DNA from: Prostheceraeus crozeri
Lineage: Eukaryota > Platyhelminthes > Polycladida > Euryleptidae
Reading direction: 5' to 3'
DNA length: 64,000 nucleotides
Assembly: GCA_907163375.1 (NCBI GenBank)
Contig: CAJQUW010007429.1
Coordinates: forward strand, 186,001-250,000
Below are positions 44,049 to 58,000 of this stretch, piece by piece (position 1 is the stretch's first letter; every line of letters starts with the position of its first letter). The notes under the pieces are model-generated. The model was given only the letters and a program-made list of their open reading frames with translations. It had not been told where the DNA came from and ran no database searches. Both the position numbers and the translations under genes were made by a program.

Positions 44049-44756
44049 TTAATTGAAAAATTATGTACGGGCTCTGCTTGAAAGCGAGTTCTATTTGAGA
44101 AAATACGGCAATTGATCTAGGTCGAGCCAAACTTGCCGACTGTTAACTTGGCTTGTTTACTAGCGTTATCTTCAGACTGCCGTTCTGTCAACACGAGTAT
44201 GTCTATCAATTCAATTAGCATTTATAGCAACTGACTTCTATCTGTCTTCTTATGTTAATGACGAATGTCATCCGATTCAACTCACTGAGGTATGCATTTT
44301 CGATAACGTTTATCTGAGATAGTTACTCTCTAAGATCTCATTTCGTTATTCATGTCGAACCTACACCAGGTAACCAGACTTCCGTCCTCTGTGTGCTGTT
44401 AAATATGGCTTGAATTGTTGATTGCATCTATTTGAGGTATGTATTCATCGCTATGTTGAATTACCATATTTCTTCTTCAGCAAAAAAGTAGCAAAAAACT
44501 CTTCCCAAGTAGTTAAAGGTCGTCGATGTAATAATTTAAGTAAAAAACGTAAATGGGCAGATCTTCGGCGTCCAGCGCTTTCGTTGGTCGATCTAACAAT
44601 AGTATTAAGATGTAGTATTTCTTCTACTACAACCTAGACCTCTACTTTAATTCTCGGACCTCCGATAAAATTTGGGCAAGGACAGTCAAAATCAAATAGA
44701 AGCCGGGCCGCTATTGCAATATGGGCAACCTTCTTATGCTACTTCTATCCCTAACT

Positions 44757-44945
44757 AGCGCTGTGGCCTTGTGGTAGAGTGTTTGCTTTGCGTCCCGGAG
44801 ACCTGGGTTCAAATCTAGGTCGGGTCAAACGTAAGACTTTTAGGTACATTCTGCATTCTTGCTGAACACTCAGCACGAAAGGATGAGAATGGGGTGAATA
44901 GAACTCGGCCACATGGAAGAGCGGCGTGTCGGCAGATTTTTATTT
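44757..44945 (+). mobile_element. tRNA-derived SINE
   Basis: The head resembles a tRNA gene: box A TGGCCTTGTGGTAGAGTG (44764 on) and box B GGGTTCAAATCTAGG (44806 on), followed by a non-tRNA body (AACACTCAGCACGAAAGGAT, GGGGTGAATAGAACTCGGCC) and a T-rich end. The anticodon arm is degenerate and a body is attached, so it is a SINE, not a working tRNA gene. No TSD was found. Confidence 0.7.
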
Positions 44946-45444
44946 TTTAATACGTAGGGTCGCCCAGAAATTGAAAGCGATTCAATCGCAATCAAACACT
45001 AGTTAGTTGTTCATCAGGTCTTCATTAGCAGTACTATCAATTTTTATTCACGTATTTTTCATCAATTTTATTCAGTTAAATCGCGTTAATTCATCAAAAG
45101 TTGAGAATTAGATTATGGTTTTCACAATTTTTAATAAAATCTTAACCTAAAAATATATAAATCAGAGAAGTTTTTTACTGGTGATTTAAAAGAACCCGGA
45201 TAACAAGAGGCATTGAAAGAAATGCGACATGAAAATGAAATGAAATGATCAAATATAGAAATGAAGTGTCATCCCCCATAACCTGTTTCATTTCCGTCTT
45301 CCTCAAAACTACTTCTTACTTTACAATTCATGCATAGTAAATTGTAGCATAGAGTTTCCAGGCGTTTCATGATGTGAAAATCATGCGAAATCTTTTGTTT
45401 TGTGAAATATTGCATTGTATTTTGCATTCTGACTTGCCACATTC

Positions 45445-46483
45445 CAGGGATTGCAAATACCCGGGTTTTTGCAAGCCCCCAGATCACTGATCCGGATTCC
45501 AGACCCGGGTGCCCGGGCGGATCCCGGATCCTATTATCAAAAGTGATTAAACTGCATGCAATTCGTTTTCATTATCATGAAACATTGAATATTCTGGTTT
45601 CTGAGATTGAGTTTAAATTATGCGTTTCATAATACAAAAGCATACTAATAAAGTGATCTTGAAATCCTAGGATTTTGCTATCGCCAACTTCGGTTGTCAT
45701 TCTGGCTATCAGTTGTTACAATCTATTTTACAAATTATCATTACTAAATATCAATAGGCGATTATAAGCATCTAAAATATCGGTATTACAATTGAGACCG
45801 AGCTTAGAGAAATGTGTACTCTTTCTAAGTGCTTGATAACTGAATCTGAATTTGTGAATTAATTAAGTTTAGGCCTATAGTTACCATGATTGTCAATCAA
45901 ATAACAATTTCAATAACGATAAACAAGTGTATCTAATTAAAATAAAGAAAAGACAGCAAACCTGCTTTTATTTGTGTTTATTTAACTTAGTAATAATTAC
46001 AGCTGTTGTTCATTGTAAGTATAAGGTAGTCGGATCAATACCATATGTCTGGAGAAGCACATTGGATATTTCTTTATGTCATTAACTTTGGAGTTTATGG
46101 ATGTCCATTCATTCCTGGGTGTGGAATAGCAAAGCGGGTCTACAACGGTAGCATGACAATTAGAATGAACGAAGCATGAAAAAGCTTCATCTTTTTGTAC
46201 ATTAATAGATCGTCATTCAATACCGAGCTACAGACATTCCTCGATAAAATATCTCTATTAAGATTTATATTCGCATTCTTGACTTCCACTCCCAACTCTA
46301 AGTGAGTACCGAGAAAAACGAGTTTGAGGCTTTGTAGCTTTTATAACTTCTATCGTTAAATAGGATTTTCCACATCATTTATGACCATCAACATCTTATC
46401 ATAAACGCTCTCCTCTGGATCCGGGATCCGGGTGGATCTCATACCGGATCCTGGATCCGGATCTTGACCCGGTACAGTCCCTG
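45445..46483. mobile_element. Non-autonomous hAT element with perfect 8-bp TSD
   Basis: CCACATTC flanks the element at 45437-45444 and 46484-46491. The termini are CAGGGATTGCAAATACCCGG and, inward, CAGGGACTGTACCGGG. Both subterminal regions are unusually GC-rich with repeated CCCGGG and GGATCC, and the middle is AT-rich. No transposase. Confidence 0.88.
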
Positions 46484-46491
46484 CCACATTC

Positions 46492-49400
46492 ACACGACGC
46501 ATGCAGTGCCCAGGGCATGATGCGTTCAAACTCATTACTGTTGTCTTTTTGTGAGTAGGTCGGCAGATAATGAAATGCACTAATTCATTGAGTATCAAAC
46601 TGAATAAATATAGTAATTTGGCAGGCTTTTTAATTAAGAACAAAATGTTTTGGAGCGAATTCTCATTTTCCTCACGGTCTTTTTAGCCTAGAATTGTTGA
46701 TCGGCCTATCACTTTTTAGAAAGGAACTGCCAGTCTCCTTCAAACGTCGAATCTCCATGATGGGGACAGGCAATTTTCTAAGTGTTTGGTGGACATCAGC
46801 AACATTTCAGTATGAAATGCAGTAAAGCATCAAAAGCTGTAATATCACAATAACTTGTTGACTATTTTAAAGCTGATCGCATTTTCAACTGCGGATGTTT
46901 GAAAAATATAGCGCACCTATGTAAAAGATACTTGAAATTCTTTAGGTACAATGCAGTCATGAGTAAAATTTCTTGAATGGTGGTTTACATCAACATTTTA
47001 CGTCAACGTCATGCGTACGAAGTATAGGAAAGGGTGTTGATGTTGAAAAAACTTACGTTTATAACCTCAGGTGCATATCATTTCTGTGACGCATTTCATA
47101 AGACCGCTACTGAATGAACGCCAGTCCTATTGACACGCACTCCTTCTAAAGCATTTAAGCAAGAGAATAATTCGCAAGGATTTACTTCTTATGTGATTGC
47201 GTATCCGCTGGTCGGCTCTATATTCACTTGTGTACGCGAGGAGTAAATATTTACTTAAAAAGTCGGAATGGAAGTTGCAGCGAATGGCCAAGGTAATTAT
47301 TTCAACTTTCAACGTTTCCTTTTATGAATTAGGAAATAAGGCAAGACCATTTGCCTTCCGTTGTTTTATTAAATTATAATTCATATAATCGCTGAATAAT
47401 ATTTTAAAGCTGAAGTCAATCATTTATACCTGTTTTCAAGCATCAGTTGTCCATGAAATGATGACGTTTTGTGTGATTGCCACAGAAAGATGAAGTTCTT
47501 GCGAATACGATGTCACCTTAATTAAGTGAGACAATTGTTAGTAGATATTGATGTATGAATCCAAATAGGTCAAAACGGAATCATTAATGCATGATGCAGC
47601 TCGAACTTTTGCCATTTCACGAAAGGTGAAACAAGGTGGATTCTCATTCTCTCAGCAGTCGCTATTTGATCTTCTGAATGTCAACTGTGCGTATGTACAT
47701 GCATACAAGGGTGTGATGCCATTATTTGACACTGTTATCTGATTTTAGCACCTTTTCTTCGTCAATTTTCATTCTAGGGCTGGTCCACCTATGTTAATCT
47801 TTTGCTTCAAGGTGAAGAATTAAAATTTTCTGCCCTGGGGAGGCTAGTTTGGTCTGGTATCGGAATGCGTTCGAATCTGCGCTCATACTGTACTTTTGCG
47901 AGCTCTAATTATGCTGTACAAGTGCTCATTTTAGGACGCTTCGGTTTTGGGATAACCATCGATTTGTACATTTGAGACAGCTAGAGCCTTGTGTTTTTTA
48001 AGCATTACGCTCCTCATGACGAGATAGAAAACTTCTCCATTTTCGTCATGGATTTCTCGTACTTCAAAACACTTCGTGCTTTAATAATTTATTATTGTCA
48101 ACGAAAGCAAATTGTCGATGCAGAAAATATATTGGAGTCATAAAGATATATTATGAGACTATGATTATCAATGTCAGCAATTCATAACAATAAGAAATTA
48201 ATGTAGATGGCAATGGCAATGAACTTTTAGTTGAAAATATATATCTGCTTGTTGACCAATTGGCAAAACACTAAAATTTATGATAATGCTAGTAGTTAGA
48301 ATAATTATAGCGTTGCTAAAAAGAGAAAAATGAGCACTACGTATACGCGTACATATATTTTTCATTTCCAAAATATCCATGAAATACATGCCAGTATGCA
48401 ACACAAGCGAAAAGCAAAACAACCAGTTTCTGAATTTGAATGTACGATAATGGCACAGACATCATGCATTTGTCTGCATGTATAGCTGCATAACATAATG
48501 ATGGATTAGAGCTCAATTTTTTTACAGTTCAAGATTGCTAAGAAGCTAAGATTATTATCAAGATTACAAAGCGTCAGATCATATTCTATAATGCCCATAC
48601 CACTTCGGCAGGAGTGGTAATTGTATGCAGCTCAATGTATCGCAGAGTTTCGCAAAAATCTTATTCATTAATGCGAAATGGGTAAATTAGACTTGGACCT
48701 GTTTTTGTAGCAAAATGCACATGTGTTTCTTGGTGATTTGTAAATACTTGGTCTTGCATATTGATCCAAATGAAAGCATGTAAACATGCAACACACTGAG
48801 CGGTAGTTTTATTTTCCAATAACGTACTTCGTAATGACGCATTTAACATTTTTACATTCTGGGGTGAACAACTGCACATAATTTTAATAATGCGCTTCAG
48901 GCCAACAAAAATATCAATGTGAAGTAAGTAAAGGTTTAAAAGTGTTATAAATGCTGCTGCAGGTTGGTCTTTTTTCCTTAAAAACTCCTAGAAAGTAGAT
49001 TTCGTTTATAAGTCAACCGAACGTAGGGTGCAGCTTCATAAGAGCACAAAAGATAATGAAGGAAAGTCTAGTTCGTAGCCAAATGTACAGCATACTTTTC
49101 AATAATGTACATAATTTTTTCCAAGTGGTGCTTGAGTGTCCTTGCCATTTGCTTTGACTAGTTGCTCAACACAGTGATCCTCTTGATGACATTAAATTCA
49201 TTTTTCTGCTTGAGTATGAATATTCAAAAATTTATTGATTCTGATAAAAGATTGGGTTATTCTGCATGTATGATCACATCCATTTGAGAAAGCTTACCAG
49301 CTTGAGGGTTTGCATGATGTTTATGTGAGCTGATTTGACAAAGATATTCACATCAACTGTTTTCACATGAATTTGGCTGAAATATCTGTGTAACTCTAAA

Positions 49401-49606
49401 ATTAATCCCGAATGAAACATATCTCTAAATCTGTGTCGTCGATGAAACTTATCTTAGTATAGTACATGTATTAGTATATACCGATGAGAAATATAATGAA
49501 TATAACGATTTGCGCCCCAATAAAACAATAAATTATGGAATTAAAGCTAGAAAATATTTTTGTTTCCGCTAATGTACACTTCGTCTATCTGAGATAGAAA
49601 AAATAG
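46492..49606. other. Intergenic, nothing secure
   Basis: AT-rich without a recognised gene. At about 47830-47920 GGAGGCTAGTTTGG and GCGTTCGAATCTGC faintly resemble pol III boxes A and B of a decayed SINE, but there is no tail or TSD. Confidence 0.35.
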
Positions 49607-49975
49607 AATTCTTTGACAGCCTACAAGGGCTCGTCAGTACGGCTCGAAATGGCCCAAACTAGCTAGAATGGCGGACCAATCTCAATGACTGCACAGCAGT
49701 CTGCTCCGCGTTTATTTATCCTGGCGAAACGCAGCGCCCACAGCTTCCAAGTAATTTTCGTGTTTAGATCAGGGATGCGGAGTCCTATCATTTTTGCTGG
49801 AGTCGGAGTCCCGGAGTCCTATGAAATGATAGGACTCCGGACTCCAGCCTATAACTAGACCCGAAATATAATGCAAACAAATGATTTATCCTCGTGCATA
49901 GCTGCCACTGTCTTCATGTCAACTTTCTCCGTCAAACAAAAGTACAGAGACAACAGTGCATGCAAAGCTTGTAAT

Positions 49976-51096
49976 TAGGGTTTACAATCTCGAGCCGTTT
50001 TCTCAATCCCGGGATTTTCGAGACTGGCTAATCGCAATCCCGGGATCCCGGGATCTCGATCGAGATTTATATATACTGTATATGTTTTTAATCATTAAGC
50101 TTCAAGAAATATTTCAAAAGACGATACGTGCTTGTAAAATGTATATCTTTCAACGTGAACTAAACAAACACCATCTTCACAATCATGAAATGACAAGTAA
50201 AATGAAGTCTATTTTGTTAAATTTGATGTAATATTAGCTGAGCTATCGCCAATTTTGTGTTTCGAAGACTTTTTGTCAACGGTACTCATTTATCAGTTGA
50301 GCATACATTCACTTAGAGAACAAATGCATTTTTTGATATAACTTCTAAACCACTGGGTCGATTTTGATGAACGAAACGTTGTCTTCATCACAACAAAGAT
50401 GATTACAACTGCAATGTCATTTTGTCGATAACCAATGATTTTTTTCAAATTGTCTTTCACCGTCAATTAATCACCGAGACACAATTCGTTGTCGATGTGT
50501 GAAAACCAACACAGCGCAGCTGCAGTAGCAGTCCGGTGACCTGTCAATAGAGCGAATTCGGGAGACTCACTGGGTTGAATGACGGTTTCTTCGACGGTTT
50601 TTCCCTAAAAGACCGCAAACCGCAAACCTAGCTCTGTCTGAACGAGCCTTGAACGGGCCTTTAGTCGTTATTTCAAATCGTTGTGATTTGTCTTTCAGCT
50701 ATTAATTTACGAAGTATTTTCAGTTTACAGAAGCAATACTAATAGCAGTGTCACAACACTGTTTATTAAGCGTCTGAACGGTTTGTGTCACGGCATTGAT
50801 TTAGCCCAGATTTCGCGCTGCTCCTCGGCACTAATGTCACGACACTGGTGTCATCGTGGGAACGAGGCTTAACCAGCTGGCTCGGCAAATAAAGCACATT
50901 GGCAATTTATTAAACTTGGAACATAAAAAATTTAGATGCATTTTCAAAAAAGCCATTGACTCTCTTAACTATGTCACTTAGAAGGAACTCAGGGCCAATC
51001 TTTCAAATATCTCGAAATACCTCGAGATCTCGAAGACGTAATCCCGGGATTTTTAATCTCGGAAATAGGGTCGAGATCCCGGGATTGTAAACCCTA
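49976..51096. mobile_element. Non-autonomous hAT-like element (inner) with perfect 8-bp TSD
   Basis: The termini TAGGGTTTACAATC on both sides (inverted) are flanked by CTTGTAAT at 49968-49975 and 51097-51104. The subterminal regions are rich in CCCGGGATCCCGGGATCTCG. No ORF of note. It is younger than the element it sits in. Confidence 0.9.
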
Positions 51097-51244
51097 CTTG
51101 TAATAGTTGAGGGAATGAACCGTGATAGTGAAAAAGGATTGTCTTTTCACTCGGTTATTTAGTAGAGAAGACAAGCCTTCATAGCCTCGATCACACCTGC
51201 GCGCCAAAGGTCACATCAAAGACAAAAATGAAATACTGGTTTGT

Positions 51245-51439
51245 TTGAGAACATTGCCTCTTACCCGCACGTTAATTGTGTATGTGATGGCTCCTCTAAA
51301 GCCCATATTAAAATCGAAAGTGTACTCATATTTTTTGGAGAAGGATGGGAGATTTTCCTTCCTGGTAGAGACAACAGAAAAACCGTGTGAAGCACACATC
51401 AAGAAGATGGAAGCGCCCGAGTCGCATGCATATATTTGA
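51245..51439 (+). pseudogene. Remnant of hAT transposase N-terminus (BED-like)
   Basis: KPILKSKVYSYFLEKDGRFS then CEAHIKKMEAPESHAYI, stop, KRHL: the spacing of an aromatic YF, one Cys and two His resembles a BED zinc finger, the usual start of hAT transposases. Only one Cys remains. Confidence is limited, but the location inside an hAT element supports it. Confidence 0.35.
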
Positions 51440-51716
51440 AAGCGACATTTGATAAACTTTCATCGAAAATGATTGATAATTGATACAGCAATGATCACTA
51501 AATAAAAATAGGTGTGGGTAAGCTTATAGTGATCAATTATTGGTTAGCAGTCAATTTTTCAAAAAAAAGCTAGGCTTTATATGCTTGCCACCCGAAGTCG
51601 GAGTCCTATCAAAATGATAGGACTCCGCATCCCTGGTTTAGATTGTTCAAGTCTAAGGACATCTTTCTATTCTATGCTCAGGTGAGCTGGCGCTCTGCAA
51701 TCTTTACGATTATCTG

Positions 51717-53419
51717 TGAGGTATTGTGCGTATTTGCAAACACACCAGAGCTTAATAAAGTAATTATATAGCAGCCCACCTAAATTCTCTTTATGAACTT
51801 GTCTGTATTCGCGAAACAATATGTTTTAATCAGTTGTGATGACATCCTTAAGACCATTTTCTTTCAAGACACGAAAAGTAGAAGGTTAAGTGCGATTAAT
51901 CGTATCATGACATCTCGCATATCCAGGCAGAAAATTCCTCAACACGCTTCACTGCTTGAGAGGTCGTGTAACAGCTTAAACCCAAGAGATGTGTGGATTT
52001 ATTTTCCTAACTGATATATTGAAGAATGATATTATGCTTTCCTGCTTAGCAATTTATTCAAATTTATCTTTGTTATATCTCTCTTTAGAAGTTTCATGGA
52101 TAATTTGCTTTGTCTATGCTTTCTTTATGCGCATTTTAGTGCTACTTTGTAACTTTATATCACATAAAATCAACAGTCAATTGGAATGTTAATCCTCTTC
52201 AAACGTTCATATTATCATCATAAGCAAGTGAACATTTACTTAAGACATTGCTTGCATTCTTCTTGAACTCTGAATACCTGATTTCTGGTTTGATTGAATA
52301 ATATAATAAGCAACATGGTGTTTTGTATTCTTTGATCATTAAGCTCTGATAGCACAGAATAGATCAATTTGATGCTTCAATATCATTGACAGATGGTTTA
52401 ATCACTGTCTCTGTATCAAAAGACCCCTTGACCCTTTTGTTGGTTCTAAAGTATGCTAAGATTATGACCATAATGTGCATGCGATCGTTGTAAGATTACC
52501 GAATTGCGATCTGGACAACATAGCAGGTCGTAATCAATATTCGATGGAAGATCATTTGCCAAAAATTATTTACATTTTCCAATGTCGTTCAGCGCCAAGT
52601 TAATGCAGATGCAAGAAGTAACTATTTACAACAGATTCAAGCGATGCAGCAACAACTATTATCGCTCTAACAATAATTGTAATAGTCCCCCGCAAACAGT
52701 CTAAGTTGATACATAATGAGAAGTTATGGTAGCACACATCATTTTATGATGTAGATATATATTTCAGTGACAAGGAATCGTGCTTATTCCATTTATATCC
52801 CTAGAGATGGAAACCGACCGCTGGTCGTTCTAGAGTAGGCCGCTGAACCAAGAGGTGAATTGGTAATGTCAAAATCGCCTTGTCATGTTAAAGTCATTAT
52901 CTACCTACACTGCTAGAAGTCTCACTTCAGAATGAAATCGTTTATTTCGCCAATCGATTTCACCGATACTCGACTTCTCAAGGCAATTATGTGTAGAGAC
53001 AATACCGGTAGGGAAATGCTTGGATTTTTTTTGATTTGGGTTAATCATTTACTATATTATTGCCATTCTTGATTATATTCGTACAAAGAATCCAGAGGAG
53101 TCAAAAATTCAGTTTTTTTAAGTACGTCCACCCATTTTTCTAGGTTGACCCGGAAACGCCCTGCTCCGGTTCGGAGGCGGTTCATTATTTACCTGATCAT
53201 CTGCAATCAGGAATATTCAATTTCAACAAAATCAAAGACAAAAGTGGTGTGTTGTTCTCTTCAAATCTTTCTCTGATTTACAATGTTCTTTGATTTACAA
53301 AATTCTCCACTTCTATTCAGAAATATTTGAATTTGGAATTGGCAAGCTACCAAGGCTCACCTTGTCTTTACATTTTTTAGATAAAAATTAAATAATTCAT
53401 CATCAGCATACATGTACAC
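51717..53419. other. Intergenic, nothing recognised
   Basis: AT-rich, no ORF with a domain, no obvious inverted ends. Confidence 0.35.
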
Positions 53420-54029
53420 CAGTGGCGGACGCGATTCCGAATCGTACGACTCAGCGCACGATTAATCGATAATCGCGCGATTCTGAATATTTTGAGATTC
53501 AGTGACTATAAGTCCATAGCTAAGCTAGCTTGCATTATTTTTCATTTCTTGACATTTTTTTATTAAAATTTTTTCTTAAAATTGAGAGCATGTGACGCTC
53601 GAATAGTCTATTTAGACTGAAATTATGACTGTCGTATTAATAAATGCGATCCTCTATTTGTAGATTCTTGGGAAATTAGCATAATTAATCAGAACACATA
53701 AAAAGTATTGATCTCTACTGACTAAGACTCTACTGCAAAACTGCCATCATGGAAGCACTGCAAGTGCTACATTATGTGCATGAACTATGAAGTAAATATA
53801 GGCTATATTGCTAAAATCTTCATTCCCATGTTCGGTTCTTGTGGTCTTTATCAATCATATTTTATCGAACGTGGTTGTAGGTGTGTAGGTATTTGCCGTT
53901 TCTTCTATCAGTCCTGAAATAAACATAATTATACATCAATTAAATCAAATTATTAGACTTATTAAGTTTGCAAAACATTAGCAAATGTAATAGAGTGATG
54001 TACTCAGACTTGAAGAATTTTAAGCACAA

Positions 54030-54410
54030 AAATTCTGTGACAGCCTTCGACACCGAGTTTTCCCTTCCAAGGGCTCGTCAGTGCAGTTCGGAATGGCCCA
54101 GACTAGCTTGAAATATCTAGAATTGGCACTCCATAATCCTTGTGATTATCAGCACACGGCAAAGCCAGGATAGATAAACACAAAGCAGCTAGTTGTGCAG
54201 TCCTTCAGCTTGCTCAGCCACTCCAGATATTTTAAGCTACTGTAGGCAATTCCTAGCTTAACTGGTGAGCCCTCTTGTAGGGAGTAAAGCGCAGCGTCTG
54301 CTGCTGCCAAGGAAATTTTATTCTTAAATAGTTTAAGTCTGAGGACACCTTTCTATTCAATGCCCAGGCGAACTTGCACTCTGCAATCTTTGTACCGCAG
54401 TTATCAAATC
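54030..54410. repeat. Dispersed repeat, copy 2
   Basis: Uninterrupted counterpart of the split repeat at 49607-51716. About 380 bases, no ORF, no poly-A tail. The family is unknown. Confidence 0.7.
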
Positions 54411-54483
54411 TGCAAGTGCAATTGCTACTGGGCTGTGTTCTTATTGTGCATGCTAAATGTGAATCAGGCATCAATTAATGATC

Positions 54484-54610
54484 GACCGGGTATCCGGACA
54501 CCGGCACGGGCACGCGGACGCGCACGGTCATTACCCGGCTTTTTTCCAGGCACGGGAACGATTGCGGATCAAGCACGGACACGGCATTGCTTGGTTGCCG
54601 TGCCTAACGA
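54484..54610. repeat. GC-rich block resembling hAT subterminal sequence
   Basis: ACCGGGTATCCGGACACCGG, CACGGGCACGCGGACGCGCA and so on, far richer in GC than its surroundings. A related CGGATCGGGCACCCGCGCAT lies just past the LINE at 58437-58456, so the LINE may have split one element. Confidence 0.4.
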
Positions 54611-55008
54611 GCGTATGGCTTAACTACATTTATTATTCAATGCATAGCAGATTGTAGTAATTTACATGTTAAGATAATGTTCACAAATAATGATATTCCC
54701 CAAAAAATGTTCCCCAAAAATGACCATTAGAATTCAAAGTCAGTTTGAGGTTAAAATCGACCTCTAATTGGATTATGATCTTAATCAAGGAAGACCGACG
54801 CAAATTGATGATGCACGGGAATTTCATTTGGTCAGTTTAAATTTAAGAAATTGTGTTAGAGGCTAGAGTAGGGAGTGCAACCGAAATTTCAGCAATCACC
54901 AGAAAAATCACATGACTGATTATAGCATTAGTCAAAAACTGATAACGAGCAGGCAAGCACCGGGTTTGTGGTCATGAACTATTTGCTTACATTGTTATCA
55001 GTAAGTGG

Positions 55009-58000
55009 CTTTGGGGGGGGGGGCTTTGGTTGCACGTCCACGAGTTCATTTGGTCCAGGTTTGACCCCCTTTTGAACTGCCTACTTGGTAGCGCTTGTAG
55101 GTCGTGCCCCCTGGATACTACCATTTTCATCGCCGGTAGTAACTAAATCTAAATCTAAAACTAGTCCTGGGCGGCTTTAAATAACCTGGCTAACCCGGAT
55201 AGTCCGGGAGGGTAGTGGAACCCTGATGGAGGAAATGCCATCAAAACATTATGGTACCCACACTAATGACCTCATTGAGGTTGACGTCAGGAAGGGCATC
55301 CGGTCGTAAAACTGTGCTCAATCTTACTGCTTTGATGGTGATGACCTCTACTTATACTGGACGGGGTACAGCCTGTAGTATCCCGTGGGCGACCTCGTCA
55401 GCCTACGATAAGAAGAATGACGGAGGAGTAAACCAACCAGGTTCAGGTTATGACGGCAAGCAGCTTGATGCTGACTGGAAGGTTGAGAAGGACTGTTTGC
55501 GAGTAAGCACTTGGAATGTCGGTGGCATGTCACGAAGATCTGGTGAAATTGTGGAAACGATAAGAAGAGAGATTGATATCTGCAGCTTACAGGAAACGCG
55601 TTGGAAAGGTGGATCTTGCAGATGGCTTGGTCCTTTACAAGGTCGGTACAAATTTCTTTGGAAAGGCGCAGAAGACGGCGCTGCTGGAATAGGTGTTCTG
55701 ATTGCCAAAAAGTGGACGGACAAAATTGTTGGCGTCGACAGAATAAATGAACGTTGCATGATAGTAAGATTGTTCAAGATTCCATATAGTGTCAGCGTAT
55801 GCCCCTCAATCCGGAAGAAGTGATACTGAAAAAGATGTATTCTGGAATCGGATGACACATGCGGTTGGGAAGATCCCAGACAGAGATACCGTTATAATTG
55901 GGGCTGACTTCAATGGTCATGTTGGAAGGGAAGTGAATGGCTTCGAAGGTGTTCATGGTGGATATGGTTTTGGTGCAAGAAATAACGAGGGCCTCCGTGT
56001 GCTCGACTTTGCAGATGCTCTGGAACTAATTCTTTGCAACACCAACTTCAAAAAGAGCTCCAACAGCTCATCACTTACAGCTCTGGTGGTAATGAAAGTG
56101 TCATCGACTACATATTGGTTCGAAGAAGAGATCGAAACAAAATTGTCGCCACGAAAGTCATACCAGGTGAAGAATGTGTATCGCAGCACCGGCTACTTTT
56201 AAGTGACCTGAAGATAAAACCGGTGAAAAGATTTTCAAGAAAATGCGTGTCACGTATACGAATTTGGAAACTGAAGGACCCACCGCTAGCTGTACGCTTC
56301 AACGATGAAGTTTCAAATCATGCTCATCGCAATGATGAACGGAATTCCGTCGATGCTGCATGGCGTGGCATGAGAAGGTCTGTGGTCGAACCAAAGGTTG
56401 GGCAGGCAGGAAGGAGACCTGGTGGTGGAATTCAGAAGTGAACGAAGCTGTGAAATATAAAAGGAAATGTTTCAAACAGTGGCAAAATAATAAAAGTGAT
56501 GCAAATAGGGTTATCTACGAACATTCAAGACGAAGGCCAGGAAAACAGTTTGGATTGCACAAGAAACTAAAAGACGCGAGTTTGCAAAGAATCTTGACAC
56601 TGATGACGGCAAAAAGCGATTCTTCAAAATTGCGAAACAGATGGCATCCGAAAATCGGGATATTCAGGGAGTGTCGTGCGTTAAAGACGAGCAGGGAAAC
56701 ATCATGGCCAAACCTGATGAAGTGAAACAAAGATGGAGAGACTTCATGACAACGTTGATGAATGTTGAAAACAGCTGAGACGGTGCAACTGAGCGTCCTA
56801 CTGTGAAGGGGCCGTGGCGAAGCATATCTGAAGTAGAAGTTCGAAATGCTCTGAACAACACGAAGAAGAAAAAAAGCAACCGGTCCGTCCGATGTTGTCA
56901 ATGAAATGTTCTTGCACAGCCTGGACGTATCAGTGAAATGGTTATCAGAGCTGTTTAACGAAGTTCTGCAAGTTGATGATATCCCTCATGATTGGTGCAG
57001 TAGTGTGCTCATTCCTCTGTACAAGGGTAAAGGAGATCCTCTACAATGCGAATCCTACAGAGCAATAAAGCTGTTGGATCATGCCATGAAGCTGTTCGAA
57101 AGAGTACTGGAGAAGAGACTGCGCTCTCAAATAGAGCTTGATCAAATGCAGTTCGGCTTCATGCCTGGTAGAGGTACTACTGATCCCATCTTTATAACCC
57201 GACAGGTCATAGAGAAGTATCGTGCTAAGCAAAAGAAGATGTTCCTAGCCTTCGTTGACCTTGAAAAAGCCTTCGACAGAGTCCCAAGAGAAGTTTTACG
57301 GTGGTCTCTTCGCAAAAGTGGAGTCGAGGAATGGCTTGCAAGAGCGATAATGACACTATATTGCAATGCAACTACGGCCGTTCGCACTAAGTTCGGAGAC
57401 TCTGACCACTTCACTGTGGATGTAGGAGTGCATCAAGGTTCGGTATTGAGTCCATTGCTCTTTGCCATAGTTATGAATACCGTAAGTGAAGCAGCGAGGA
57501 AGGGATTGCCATATGAACTTCTATATGCAGATGACCTTCTCCTTATGGCTGACTCGGAGGAAGATCTTCAAGATCTGTGTTGGAGTCCATGTGTAAAATG
57601 ATGCAAAGGTGTGGGAGCGAACTCAATCCAATGTAACATTTGCAATGGTTGGTTGCATGCGCGATGCTCAAAAGTGAAAGGGAGACTCACTGCGGCTATC
57701 AATTACAAGTGTGAGAAGTGCTTATCAGCTTCGAAGGATGATGGTGAAGATATTCCCAAGTGCGTTGACATGCACGGAACCCGACTTGAGAGCGTGGACA
57801 GCTTCTGCTATCTTGGTGATGTTATCGACAGTTGCGGTGGTGCTGAGTCAGCAGTGGTTGCCAGAATACGGTGTGGTTGGAGAAAGTTTCGGGAGCTCCA
57901 AGCCTTCGAAGTCACACATCGAAGTCACCGTCCATGCGAGTCAAAGGCCAGCTGTATGCTGCATGTGTCCGGCAAGCAATGATTTACGGTTGTGAATCGT

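Larger units (their letters stand above)
49770..51635. mobile_element. Defective hAT element (outer) with perfect 8-bp TSD
   Basis: The termini CAGGGATGCGGAGTCCTATC and their inverted copy ATGATAGGACTCCGCATCCC-TG are flanked by GTTTAGAT at 49762-49769 and 51636-51643. It contains a second hAT element (49976-51096). The remaining 740 bases include a small BED-finger-like ORF. Confidence 0.92.
49607..51716. repeat. Dispersed repeat, copy 1, split by an hAT insertion
   Basis: 49607-49769 and 51644-51716 together match 54030-54410 (shared: CAAGGGCTCGTCAGT, AATGGCCCA(A/G)ACTAGCT, AAGTCT(A/G)AGGACA(T/C)CTTTCTA, CTCTGCAATCTTT). The element family is unknown. The break coincides exactly with the target duplication of the hAT element at 49770. 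Confidence 0.75.

Noticed and set aside
44757-44830. Functional tRNA gene
   Set aside because: Boxes A and B are present, but the anticodon arm is degenerate and a SINE body follows directly.
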